This document shows, one piece after another, positions 1-5,685 of a stretch of DNA of 5,763 nucleotides (position 1 is the stretch's first letter; each line of letters opens with the position of its first letter). This DNA comes from Actinomycetota bacterium (lineage in GTDB: Bacteria > Actinomycetota > Actinomycetes > UBA12327), in assembly GCA_003529305.1 (NCBI GenBank), contig DPWC01000127.1, forward strand, positions 1 through 5,763, in the 5' to 3' direction. The notes under the pieces were generated by a model, which saw nothing but the letters and a program-made list of their open reading frames with translations, was not told the DNA's origin and did not search any database. A program made the position numbers and the translations under genes.

Positions 1-23
1 AAGTCCTCGCCTACGTCTGGTAG
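1..23 (+). CDS. rpsH: 30S ribosomal protein S8, C-terminal end only
   Basis: Only the last seven complete codons and the stop of this gene are in the window. Reading from base 3 gives VLAYVW followed by TAG, which is the typical C-terminus of S8 (usually GGEVLAYVW in actinobacteria). S8 binds the central domain of 16S rRNA, and rpsH normally lies directly upstream of rplF in the spc operon, as here. The stop is TAG, which matters for judging the in-frame TAG in map further down. The call rests on a short tail plus gene order. Confidence 0.85.
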
Positions 24-38
24 CGGGAGGCTGTCGAG

Positions 39-578
39 ATGTCGCGTATTGGTCGACTTCCTATCTCTGTACCCAATGGGGTGGACCTGACCATTGACGG
101 TCAGACCGTCACCGTGAAGGGTCCCAAGGGAACGCTGTCCGAGACGATTGCCGAGCCGATTTCCGTGGTTCGAGATGACGATGGCGTGATCAAGGTCGAG
201 CGCCCCGACGACGAGCGGCTGAGCCGGTCGTTGCACGGACTCTCGCGCACCCTGATCGCCAACATGGTCACCGGTGTCACCGAGGGCTACTCCAAGACTT
301 TGGAAATCGTTGGTGTGGGTTACCGCGTGCAGCCTCAGGGCAAGAACCTGGAGTTCGCTTTGGGCTACAGCCACCCGGTGCTCTTCGAGGCACCCGAGGG
401 CATCGAGTTCACGGTGGAAAGCCCCACGCGCTTTCATGTGAAGGGCATCAACAAGCAGCAGGTTGGTGAGGTCTGCGCCAAGATCCGCAAGCTGCGCAAG
501 CAGGACCCCTACAAGGGCAAGGGCATCCGCTACCAAGACGAAGTCATTCGCCGCAAGGCCGGAAAGGCAGGCAAATAA
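39..578 (+). CDS. rplF: 50S ribosomal protein L6
   Basis: L6 is a large-subunit protein that binds 23S rRNA near the sarcin-ricin loop and the factor-binding site. The product is 179 residues, the normal bacterial length. It begins MSRIGRLPI, as L6 does, and has two similar alpha/beta domains (about residues 1-82 and 83-175). The family signature is visible near the C-terminus as [10 protein letters not shown] (residues 156-165), followed by a basic tail. A strong Shine-Dalgarno GGGAGG at 25-30 lies 8 nt before the ATG. It starts 15 nt after the rpsH stop and ends in TAA two bases before rplR, so it is co-transcribed with both. Nothing unusual is seen. Confidence 0.98.
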   Translation: MSRIGRLPISVPNGVDLTIDGQTVTVKGPKGTLSETIAEPISVVRDDDGVIKVERPDDERLSRSLHGLSRTLIANMVTGVTEGYSKTLEIVGVGYRVQPQGKNLEFALGYSHPVLFEAPEGIEFTVESPTRFHVKGINKQQVGEVCAKIRKLRKQDPYKGKGIRYQDEVIRRKAGKAGK

Positions 579-580
579 TC

Positions 581-967
581 ATGGCTGTCTCCGAGAAGCT
601 CAGTGGCACGCGCACGAGTGCTCGCACGATTGGCCGCCGCCGCCGCCACATCCGGGTGCGCAAGAAGGTCTCGGGCACCCCTGCTCGTCCGCGCCTCGTG
701 GTGACCCGCTCAACGCGTCATGTGTTCGTCCAGGTGGTCGACGATGTTGCTGGTCGCACGCTGGCATCTGCTTCCACGATGGAAGCCGATGTTCGTTCCT
801 CGTCCGACGACAAGACCGCCAAGGCGCGTGCTGTTGGTCGCGCAGTCGCTGAGCGAGCCAAGGGCGCAGGCATCAGCACGGTGGTCTTCGACCGTGGTGG
901 AGCCCGCTATGCCGGTCGCGTCGCGGCTCTTGCCGATGGCGCCCGCGAAGGGGGACTGGAGTTCTGA
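581..967 (+). CDS. rplR: 50S ribosomal protein L18
   Basis: L18 binds 5S rRNA together with L5 and helps anchor it in the central protuberance of the 50S subunit. The product is 128 residues. It has the basic, Arg-rich N-terminal segment (residues 19-29, [11 protein letters not shown]) and the family core [20 protein letters not shown] (residues 37-54 and around). The hallmark C-terminus is [20 protein letters not shown] (residues 103-122) and ends GLEF. The ribosome binding site (GGAAAGG, 561-567) lies inside the end of rplF, and only 2 nt separate the two genes. The stop TGA shares its A with the ATG of a 13-codon ORF that fills the gap to rpsE. Confidence 0.97.
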   Translation: MAVSEKLSGTRTSARTIGRRRRHIRVRKKVSGTPARPRLVVTRSTRHVFVQVVDDVAGRTLASASTMEADVRSSSDDKTAKARAVGRAVAERAKGAGISTVVFDRGGARYAGRVAALADGAREGGLEF

Positions 968-1008
968 TGCTGAACATTGCTACGACACAGGGAACGAGGG
1001 TCATCTGA
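967..1008 (+). CDS. Possible 13-codon bridging ORF between rplR and rpsE
   Basis: The gap between rplR and rpsE is tiled exactly by a tiny frame encoding [13 protein letters not shown]. Its ATG overlaps the rplR stop (TGATG at 965-969) and its TGA overlaps the rpsE start (TGATG at 1006-1010). A GGAG at 958-961 sits 5 nt before its ATG, with a further AAGGGGGA at 948-955. If translated, it would carry terminating ribosomes from L18 straight to the S5 start, giving translational coupling. The overlaps and spacing are seen directly; translation and function are inference. Such a short frame can arise by chance, and I know of no family it belongs to. Confidence 0.25.
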   Translation: MLNIATTQGTRVI

Positions 1009-1607
1009 TGGCAGGCAACCAGCCCCGCACCGGCGCTGCCGGTGGCGAGCGCCGCGAGCGCCGCGATGGCCGCGGACCAGCGCCGGAGAAGAGCCCCTTC
1101 CTCGAGCGCGTGGTCACCATCAACCGCGTGTCCAAGGTGGTCAAGGGTGGTCGACGCTTCAGCTTCACGGCTTTGGTCGTGGTCGGCGACGGCAACGGTC
1201 AAGTGGGTGTGGGCTACGGCAAGGCCAAGGAAGTTCCGGCCGCCATTGCCAAGGGTGTGGAAGAGGCCAAGCGCAACTTCTTCGCCGTGCCCCGCATTCA
1301 AGGCACCATCCCGCACCCGGTGCAGGGTGAAAGCGCCGCTGGCGTGGTGCTGCTGCGCCCCGCTTCACCGGGTACCGGTGTGATCGCTGGTGGTCCAGTG
1401 CGCGCCGTGTTGGAGTGCGCCGGTATTCACGATGTGCTGACGAAGTCACTGGGTTCGGACAACGCGATCAATGTTGTGCATGCCACGGTGGCGGCCCTGA
1501 AGCTGCTCGAGCGCCCCGAAGGTGTGGCTGCTCGTCGTGGACTGGCGCTGGAAGATGTGGCGCCTGCTGCACTGCTGCGGGCGCAGGCCGCCGGAACGGG
1601 AGCCTGA
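1008..1607 (+). CDS. rpsE: 30S ribosomal protein S5
   Basis: S5 is a small-subunit protein at the mRNA entry side. It contributes to decoding accuracy and is the site of classical spectinomycin-resistance changes. The product is 199 residues. An Arg/Gly-rich N-terminal extension typical of actinobacteria (residues 1-28) is followed by the dsRBD-like S5 N-terminal domain. That domain has [15 protein letters not shown] (residues 39-53), the loop where spectinomycin-resistance changes occur, in its usual form, and [18 protein letters not shown] (60-77). The C-terminal domain contains [15 protein letters not shown] (122-136). The ATG at 1008 is chosen because GAGGG (996-1000) lies 7 nt upstream and the protein begins in the expected way. 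The frame is open back to 720, but that part overlaps rplR and is not conserved S5. Confidence 0.97.
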   Translation: MAGNQPRTGAAGGERRERRDGRGPAPEKSPFLERVVTINRVSKVVKGGRRFSFTALVVVGDGNGQVGVGYGKAKEVPAAIAKGVEEAKRNFFAVPRIQGTIPHPVQGESAAGVVLLRPASPGTGVIAGGPVRAVLECAGIHDVLTKSLGSDNAINVVHATVAALKLLERPEGVAARRGLALEDVAPAALLRAQAAGTGA

Positions 1608-1611
1608 CGCC

Positions 1612-1794
1612 ATGGCACGACTCAAGGTCACTCAGACTCGCTCCACCATCGGTGGCAAGCGCAATCAGCGTGAGACCCTGCGTTCGCTGGGGCTCAAGCG
1701 AATCGGCGACATCGTCGTCAAGGAGGACCGTCCCGAGATCCGCGGGATGGTGCACACGGTCCGCCACCTGGTGGCGGTCGAGGAGGTCGACTGA
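1612..1794 (+). CDS. rpmD: 50S ribosomal protein L30
   Basis: L30 is a small large-subunit protein that binds 23S rRNA. The product is 60 residues, the standard bacterial length. It has the family pattern in order: [15 protein letters not shown] at the start, then [14 protein letters not shown] (residues 21-34), and [16 protein letters not shown] near the end. It begins 4 nt after the rpsE stop, with the purine-rich GGAACGGGAG (1593-1602) as a likely ribosome binding site. It ends one base before the rplO ATG (TGA-c-ATG), so translation of L30 and L15 is very probably coupled. Confidence 0.96.
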   Translation: MARLKVTQTRSTIGGKRNQRETLRSLGLKRIGDIVVKEDRPEIRGMVHTVRHLVAVEEVD

Positions 1795-1795
1795 C

Positions 1796-2236
1796 ATGGC
1801 GCTGAAGGTTCATCACCTGCGGCCTGCCCCTGGCTCACGCACGCCCAAGACGCGTGTGGGTCGTGGTGAGGCGAGCAAGGGAAAGACTGCTGGTCGCGGT
1901 ACCAAGGGCACGAAGGCTCGTTACCAGGTTCCCGAGTCCTTCGAGGGTGGTCAGATGCCGTTGCACATGCGTCTGCCCAAGCTCCGCGGCTTCAAGAACC
2001 CGTTCCGCACGGAGTACCAAGTGGTCAATGTGGGCACCATCGCCGAACTCTTCCCCTCCGGTGGCGAGATCTCGGTGGAGGATCTGGTGTCAGCCGGTGC
2101 GGTCCGCAAGGATCAGCCGGTGAAGGTGTTGGGCAATGGTGAGATCACCGTGGCAGTGCAGGTTGAGGCGCACCGGTTCTCAGCTACTGCTCGGGAGAAG
2201 ATCACTGCTGCCGGGGGAACAGCGACCCAGCTCTGA
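1796..2236 (+). CDS. rplO: 50S ribosomal protein L15
   Basis: L15 is a late-assembly large-subunit protein that binds 23S rRNA. The product is 146 residues, normal for the family. The N-terminal third is the extended glycine- and lysine-rich arm (residues 20-40, including [19 protein letters not shown]). It is followed by the conserved [18 protein letters not shown] (residues 49-66) and the C-terminal globular part with [10 protein letters not shown] (109-118) and [12 protein letters not shown] (125-136). The ATG at 1796 has a strong GAGGAGG (1780-1786) 9 nt upstream, inside the end of rpmD. The same frame is open back to 1415, but that part overlaps rpsE and rpmD and is not L15. Confidence 0.97.
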   Translation: MALKVHHLRPAPGSRTPKTRVGRGEASKGKTAGRGTKGTKARYQVPESFEGGQMPLHMRLPKLRGFKNPFRTEYQVVNVGTIAELFPSGGEISVEDLVSAGAVRKDQPVKVLGNGEITVAVQVEAHRFSATAREKITAAGGTATQL

Positions 2237-2298
2237 GGTTGGACAGTCGGACAGTTCACGGGCACCCGCCCGAAGGCTGACGGTAGAGGGAGGCACGC
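2237..2298 (+). promoter_or_regulatory. rplO-secY spacer with direct repeat and small hairpin
   Basis: This 62-nt spacer is the longest gap before the map-infA region. It contains a tandem direct repeat, GGACAGT at 2241-2247 and 2249-2255. After it comes a perfect 5-bp inverted repeat, CGGGC (2259-2263) and GCCCG (2268-2272), with a 4-nt loop. No U-tract follows, so it does not look like an intrinsic terminator. I see no convincing -35/-10 pair. The strong secY ribosome binding site AGAGGGAGG (2285-2293) closes the spacer. It could modulate secY expression relative to the ribosomal genes, but that is speculation. Confidence 0.3.
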
Positions 2299-3612
2299 GT
2301 GCTCGGCGCATTCGTCTCGGCGTTCAAGACGCCTGACCTGCGGCGCAAGCTGCTGTTCACCTTGGGCATCGTCGCGCTCTACCGGCTCGGATCGACGACA
2401 CCCACTCCTGGTGTGTCGTACAAGAACATTCAGGCTTGCGTGCAGTCCATCGGTGATAACTCCATCTATGGCCTGATCAACCTCTTCAGTGGCGGCGCCC
2501 TGCTGCAGCTGACGGTCTTTGCGCTTGGTGTGCTGCCCTACATCACGGCCAGCATCATCTTCCAGTTGCTCACCGTGGTGATCCCTCGCCTTGAGACGCT
2601 GCAGAAGGAAGGCCCATCGGGTCAAGCCAAGATCACCCAGTACACGCGCTACCTGACTCTGGCGCTGGCCATCTTGCAGTCCACTGCGCTGTTGGCCATC
2701 GCGCGGGAGCCGGGACGCTTCATTCAAGGGTGCGACAAAGACATCATTCCTAACCAGAGCCTGTTCGTGATCATCACGATGGTGCTGGTCATGACGGCAG
2801 GAACCGCTCTGGTGATGTGGTTCGCCGAGTTGATCACTGACCGCGGCGTGGGCAATGGCATGTCGCTGCTGATCTTTACCTCGATCATCGCCGGCTTGCC
2901 CGGTCAGATCTGGTCGATCTATCGGACCAAGTCGTTGCTGGTCACCGTGTTTGTGGTGATCATCGGCATCGCGATCATCACGGGCATCGTCTTCGTCGAG
3001 CAGGCGCAGCGACGCATCCCTGTGCAGTACGCCAAGCGCATGGTCGGCCGCAAGCAGTACGGCGGCACCTCGACCTACCTGCCATTGAAGTTGAACATGG
3101 CTGGTGTGATCCCGGTGATCTTTGCTTCGTCACTGCTGTACCTGCCTGTCTTGGTGACGCAGTTGGTCGCGCCGAGTGGTTCCACCAAGCTGCCCCCCGG
3201 TTGGGTGTCGTGGATCAACAACAACTTCACCCGTGGCGATCACCCGATCTATGTTTTGTCCTACGCCGCCTTAATCATCTTCTTCACCTACTTCTACATC
3301 GCTATCACTTTCAATCCAGTGGATGTCAGTGACGACATGAAGAAGTTCGGTGGCTTCATTCCGGGTATCCGAGCCGGTCGTCCGACGGCGGAATATCTGG
3401 ACTATGTGATCTCCAGGATTACCTTCCCCGGATCGATCTATCTCGCCGTCATTGCCGTCGTTCCACTGGTGGCCTTCCAGTACCTTGGCGTGGGCCAGAA
3501 GTTCATCTTCGGCGGCACCAGCATTTTGATCATCGTCGGTGTGGGTCTGGACACCGTGAAGCAGATTCAAAGTCAACTCCAGCAGCGCAACTATGAGGGG
3601 TTCTTGCGCTAG
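2299..3612 (+). CDS. secY: Protein translocase channel subunit SecY
   Basis: SecY is the pore of the SecYEG translocon in the cytoplasmic membrane. It works with SecA to export unfolded proteins and with the signal recognition particle to insert membrane proteins. The product is 437 residues with ten hydrophobic segments, roughly at 16-36, 69-93, 117-135, 154-176, 186-205, 212-233, 269-290, 316-337, 374-395 and 402-420. The plug region (about 56-68, YGLINLFSGGALL), the SecY signature around TVFALGVLPYITASII (72-87) and the SecA/ribosome-binding loop FIPGIRAGRPTAEYL (353-367, with the conserved Arg 358) are present. The C-terminus RNYEGFLR is typical of actinobacteria. The start is GTG, 5 nt after AGAGGGAGG. 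The TAG stop is followed at once by an in-frame TGA, and its last base is the first base of adk. Confidence 0.98.
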   Translation: MLGAFVSAFKTPDLRRKLLFTLGIVALYRLGSTTPTPGVSYKNIQACVQSIGDNSIYGLINLFSGGALLQLTVFALGVLPYITASIIFQLLTVVIPRLETLQKEGPSGQAKITQYTRYLTLALAILQSTALLAIAREPGRFIQGCDKDIIPNQSLFVIITMVLVMTAGTALVMWFAELITDRGVGNGMSLLIFTSIIAGLPGQIWSIYRTKSLLVTVFVVIIGIAIITGIVFVEQAQRRIPVQYAKRMVGRKQYGGTSTYLPLKLNMAGVIPVIFASSLLYLPVLVTQLVAPSGSTKLPPGWVSWINNNFTRGDHPIYVLSYAALIIFFTYFYIAITFNPVDVSDDMKKFGGFIPGIRAGRPTAEYLDYVISRITFPGSIYLAVIAVVPLVAFQYLGVGQKFIFGGTSILIIVGVGLDTVKQIQSQLQQRNYEGFLR

Positions 3613-4184
3613 TGAGGCTGGTACTCGTTGGTCCGCCGGGGGCGGGCAAGGGCACCCAAGCGCAGGTCGTGGCCGCGCACTTGGGTGTTCCGCATATTTC
3701 GACCGGTGACATCTTTCGGGCGAATGTCGCCGGCGGAACCGATCTGGGCCAGCAGGCGCAACAGTTCATGGACGCGGGCGAATTGGTGCCGGACTCGGTC
3801 ACCAATGCCATGGTGGCCGATCGCCTGACGCACGCCGACGCGGCGGGTGGATTTCTGCTCGATGGCTACCCACGAAACCCGGGCCAAGCCGAGGTGCTGC
3901 AGGAGTTGCTCGCGCGCACTGACCTTGAGCTTGATGCGGTGGTCGAACTCGTCGCCGATCACGAGACGGTGGTGCAGCGGCTGCTCGAGCGGGCAGCCAA
4001 GGAGGGTCGCGCTGACGACACCGAAGAGGTCATCCGCCGCCGGCTTGATGTCTATGACGAGCAAACGGCGCCACTTGTTGACTTCTACCGCCAGCGCGGG
4101 CTGCTTCGGACGGTCGATGGCGTCGGTGCGGTGGACGAAGTCTCGGCCCGCATCATTGCGGCACTGCCTTCCGCGAACGCCTGA
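3612..4184 (+). CDS. adk: Adenylate kinase, short-LID form
   Basis: This cytosolic enzyme catalyses the reversible reaction ATP + AMP = 2 ADP and sets the adenylate energy balance. The product is 190 residues. The P-loop GPPGAGKGT is at residues 7-15, the AMP-binding STGDIFR at 30-36, and DGYPRN with the substrate-binding Arg at 84-89. The LID region GRADDTEEVIRRRL is at 132-145. The LID is the short type and lacks the roughly 27-residue insertion with zinc-binding cysteines. The start is GTG, whose first base is the last base of the secY TAG. GAGGGG (3595-3600), 11 nt upstream inside secY, is a weak or distant ribosome binding site, so translation probably depends on coupling to secY. The spc-type neighbourhood secY-adk-map is the usual one. 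Confidence 0.97.
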   Translation: MRLVLVGPPGAGKGTQAQVVAAHLGVPHISTGDIFRANVAGGTDLGQQAQQFMDAGELVPDSVTNAMVADRLTHADAAGGFLLDGYPRNPGQAEVLQELLARTDLELDAVVELVADHETVVQRLLERAAKEGRADDTEEVIRRRLDVYDEQTAPLVDFYRQRGLLRTVDGVGAVDEVSARIIAALPSANA

Positions 4185-4205
4185 TCAAGGCCACCAGCAC
4201 TCATC

Positions 4206-4979
4206 ATGGGCCCCTTTCAGCGGATCGAGACCAAGACGGCTGAGCAGATCCAGCTGATGCGTCGTGCGGGTGCAGTGGTCGGTTAGACTCTCGAGGAGTT
4301 ACGCCAGCGTGCGGCAGCGGGTGTTTCGCTGGTCGAACTCAATGCCCTCGCCGAGGAGTCGATTCGTCGACACGGCGCCACGCCATCGTTTCTGGGCTAC
4401 GGCCACCCGCCGTATCCGGCGGTGATCTGTACCTCGGTGAACGATGTCGTGGTGCACGGCATCCCCGGCGACCAAGTATTGGCCGCTGGTGATGTGCTCT
4501 CGATCGACTGTGGCGCCATCGTGGACGGTTGGCATGGCGATGCGGCGATTACGGTGATCATTGGGGAGCCCGACCAGGAGGAGCATCAGGCGCTGTCGGC
4601 AGCTTGCCGCGCGGCATTGGACGCCGGAATCGCTGCCATGGTGGTGGGCAATCGACTCTCGGATGTCTCGCATGCCATTGAACGCAGCATCACCACCGCC
4701 GGGTCTTACGGCATCGTCCGCGAATACACCGGCCACGGCATCGGTACGAGAATGCATATGGATCCACGAGTACCGAACTACGGCAAGCCAGGTAAGGGGC
4801 CTGCCTTGCTGCCGGGAGTGGTGCTGGCGATCGAGCCGATGATCACGCTCGGCGGCGAGCAGACGCTCACGCTGGACGATGACTGGTCGGTGGCCACCGT
4901 TGACGGCTCGCGTGCCGCCCATTGGGAGCACACGGTGGCGGTGACTGCGCAGGGTCCGCAGGTTCTTACCCTGCCCTGA
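4206..4979 (+). pseudogene. map: Type I methionine aminopeptidase with in-frame amber codon
   Basis: Map removes the initiator methionine from nascent proteins with a two-metal active site. Read through, the frame gives 257 positions, the normal length. It has all expected residues: His 84 (VVHGIPG), metal ligands Asp 101 (SIDCG) and Asp 112 (GDAA), His 177 (GHGIGT), His 184, Glu 210 (AIEPM) and Glu 241 (HWEHT). Codon 27 (4284-4286) is TAG, within the conserved helix between RRAGAVVG and [10 protein letters not shown]. No frameshift or other lesion is seen. From the TAG the next possible in-frame start is GTG at 4422, which has no ribosome binding site and would delete 72 residues. A single-base change (for example from CAG or GAG) or a sequencing or assembly error explains it. 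The 21-nt adk-map gap has only a weak AAGG (4188-4191). Identification is secure; whether it is truly broken is uncertain. Confidence 0.85.
4949..4974 (+). repeat. 7-bp inverted repeat at the 3' end of map
   Basis: GCAGGGT (4949-4955) and ACCCTGC (4968-4974) are perfect complements with a 12-nt loop, inside the last codons of map. A T-run (4995-4999) occurs only 20 nt further on. The geometry does not fit a standard intrinsic terminator, although weak termination or RNA-end stabilisation upstream of the infA promoter region is possible. Confidence 0.3.
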
Positions 4980-4985
4980 CCCGGT

Positions 4986-5022
4986 GCGGCTGCGTTTTTG
5001 TGCCTCGCGTACCCTTGGCAGC
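4986..5022 (+). promoter_or_regulatory. Candidate promoter for infA-rpmJ
   Basis: The gap before infA contains a T-run (4995-4999) and a TACCCT (5010-5015) that fits the actinobacterial -10 pattern TANNNT. No good -35 hexamer lies 16-18 nt upstream. If used, transcription would start at about 5022, immediately before the first leader hairpin at 5023. An internal promoter ahead of infA is plausible because this is the first sizeable gap after a tightly packed block. Evidence is weak; this is a candidate only. Confidence 0.3.
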
Positions 5023-5113
5023 CGGTCCAACGACCGATCAGGCCCTGTCCGCGGCTGGCCCGAGGCGCCCTTTCGCCCGGGTTGTGACACTCCTGATCGC
5101 CCCAATGGATCGG
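5023..5113 (+). promoter_or_regulatory. Structured 5' leader of infA with competing stems
   Basis: The non-coding leader can form several perfect or near-perfect stems. The first pairs CGGTC (5023-5027) with GACCG (5032-5036), with a 4-nt loop. The second is a long-range 8-bp stem, CGATCAGG (5035-5042) with CCTGATCG (5092-5099). The third, enclosed by the second, pairs CCCGAGGCG (5059-5067) with CGCCCGGG (5074-5081), giving 8 bp with one bulged A. CCGATC (5034-5039) can instead pair with GATCGG (5108-5113). The first, second and last pairings share bases and so compete. This is the pattern of a switchable or protein-binding leader, but no known riboswitch or ribosomal-protein leader was recognised. 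Confidence 0.35.
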
Positions 5114-5146
5114 CGGTAGATGACTGAAGTAAGCGGAAAGGATTGA

Positions 5147-5368
5147 GTGGCCAAGAAAGACGGCGCCATCGAGATCGAAGGCACCATCGTCGAATCCCTC
5201 CCGAACGCCATGTTCCGGGTTGAACTCGACAACGGTCACAAGGTTCTGGCTCACATCAGCGGCAAGATGCGTCAGCACTACATCCGGATCCTCCCGCAGG
5301 ACCGTGTGGTGGTGGAGCTCTCTCCGTACGACCTCAACAGAGGTCGCATTGTGTACCGCTACAAGTAA
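5147..5368 (+). CDS. infA: Translation initiation factor IF-1
   Basis: IF-1 binds the A site of the 30S subunit during initiation and modulates IF-2 and IF-3. The product is 73 residues, the full family length. It forms a single S1-type OB fold with the near-invariant features [17 protein letters not shown] (residues 11-27), [16 protein letters not shown] (35-50) and the C-terminus [13 protein letters not shown]. The start is GTG at 5147, with GGAAAGG (5135-5141) 5 nt upstream. It is preceded by 167 nt of non-coding, structured sequence and followed 17 nt later by rpmJ, the usual actinobacterial pairing. The stop is TAA. Confidence 0.98.
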   Translation: MAKKDGAIEIEGTIVESLPNAMFRVELDNGHKVLAHISGKMRQHYIRILPQDRVVVELSPYDLNRGRIVYRYK

Positions 5369-5385
5369 CCCAGTAGGAAGCAGCG

Positions 5386-5499
5386 ATGAAGGTCAACCCG
5401 AGCGTCAAGCCCATCTGCGACAAGTGCAAGGTCATCCGCCGGCACGGTCGGGTGATGGTTATTTGTGACAACCCGCGTCACAAGCAGCGTCAGGGCTAG
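5386..5499 (+). CDS. rpmJ: 50S ribosomal protein L36, zinc-binding form
   Basis: L36 is the smallest large-subunit protein and packs against 23S rRNA late in assembly. The product is 37 residues, the classic short length. It begins [15 protein letters not shown] and ends NPRHKQRQG. The zinc ligands Cys 11, Cys 14, Cys 27 and His 32 are all present, so this is the zinc-containing form rather than the Cys-lacking paralogue that some actinobacteria also carry. AGGAAG (5375-5380) lies 5 nt before the ATG. It follows infA by 17 nt and stops at TAG. Confidence 0.97.
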   Translation: MKVNPSVKPICDKCKVIRRHGRVMVICDNPRHKQRQG

Positions 5500-5550
5500 A
5501 ACTTCGCGCACTTCTTCACTGGTGCATGGCACCGCCTCGCATCACACAAC

Positions 5551-5576
5551 TTCACACAGCCGCCCCAAGCGATAAC
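5551..5576 (+). promoter_or_regulatory. Weak candidate promoter for the rpsM (alpha) operon
   Basis: TTCACA (5551-5556) resembles a -35 box and GATAAC (5571-5576) a -10 box, but the 14-nt spacer is short. A start about 7 nt downstream would fall at 5583, exactly where the first stem of the rpsM leader begins. That coincidence is the main reason for listing it. Upstream, at 5521-5533, GGTGC and GCACC form a 5-bp stem with a 3-nt loop without a U-tract. Confidence 0.25.
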
Positions 5577-5582
5577 CCGACA

Positions 5583-5675
5583 CCTGGTTCGCCAGGACGC
5601 CACCCTCGGACAGAGGCCGAGGACTCCCGCGCAGCGGGGGACTGGTTACCGCAACGACCTCTGGCACGACAGGAG
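5583..5675 (+). promoter_or_regulatory. Structured rpsM leader with possible pseudoknot
   Basis: Three hairpins follow one another. CCTGG-TTCG-CCAGG is at 5583-5596. CCTCGG (5604-5609) pairs with CCGAGG (5617-5622) around a 7-nt loop. CTCCCGC (5624-5630) pairs with GCGGGGG (5634-5640), 7 bp with one G-U and a GCA loop. The loop of the second hairpin contains CAGAGG (5611-5616), fully complementary to CCTCTG (5658-5663), so a 6-bp pseudoknot can enclose the third hairpin. It would end 7 nt before the rpsM ribosome binding site AGGAG (5671-5675). In E. coli the equivalent operon is controlled by S4 through a leader pseudoknot. An analogous role here is inference. Confidence 0.4.
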
Positions 5676-5685
5676 CACTTCCCAT

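Noticed and set aside
720..1007. Upstream extension of the S5 frame to 720
   Set aside because: The extra 96 residues overlap rplR and do not resemble S5. The ATG at 1008 has a good ribosome binding site and gives the normal actinobacterial S5 length.
1415..1795. Upstream extension of the L15 frame to 1415
   Set aside because: It overlaps rpsE and rpmD. The ATG at 1796 has GAGGAGG at good spacing and the expected L15 N-terminus.
2113..2727. 204-codon minus-strand frame across the end of rplO and the start of secY
   Set aside because: It overlaps two certain genes, has low-complexity composition and no family resemblance. It is a codon-bias shadow.
3609..4064. 151-codon minus-strand frame opposite adk
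   Set aside because: It lies entirely within a conserved gene and encodes no recognisable motif, so it is a shadow frame.
4284..4286. TAG reassigned to an amino acid in this organism
   Set aside because: TAG is the apparent natural stop of rpsH, secY and rpmJ in the same window, each at the expected protein length.
4422..4979. A complete 185-residue methionine aminopeptidase starting at GTG 4422
   Set aside because: The conserved N-terminal helix and strand sequence (4206-4421) is clearly present upstream, no ribosome binding site precedes 4422, and the start would fall inside a conserved core strand. It is better read as the remainder of an interrupted map.
4949..4999. Intrinsic terminator after map
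   Set aside because: The 7-bp inverted repeat ends 20 nt before the only T-run and the stem adjacent to that run is poor, so a classical terminator is not supported.
4299..5105. 268-codon open frame on the minus strand opposite map
   Set aside because: It is the mirror of a well-conserved gene in G+C-rich DNA, has an Arg/His/Gly-rich composition unlike a real protein, and has no recognisable domain. Long antisense frames are common in such genomes.
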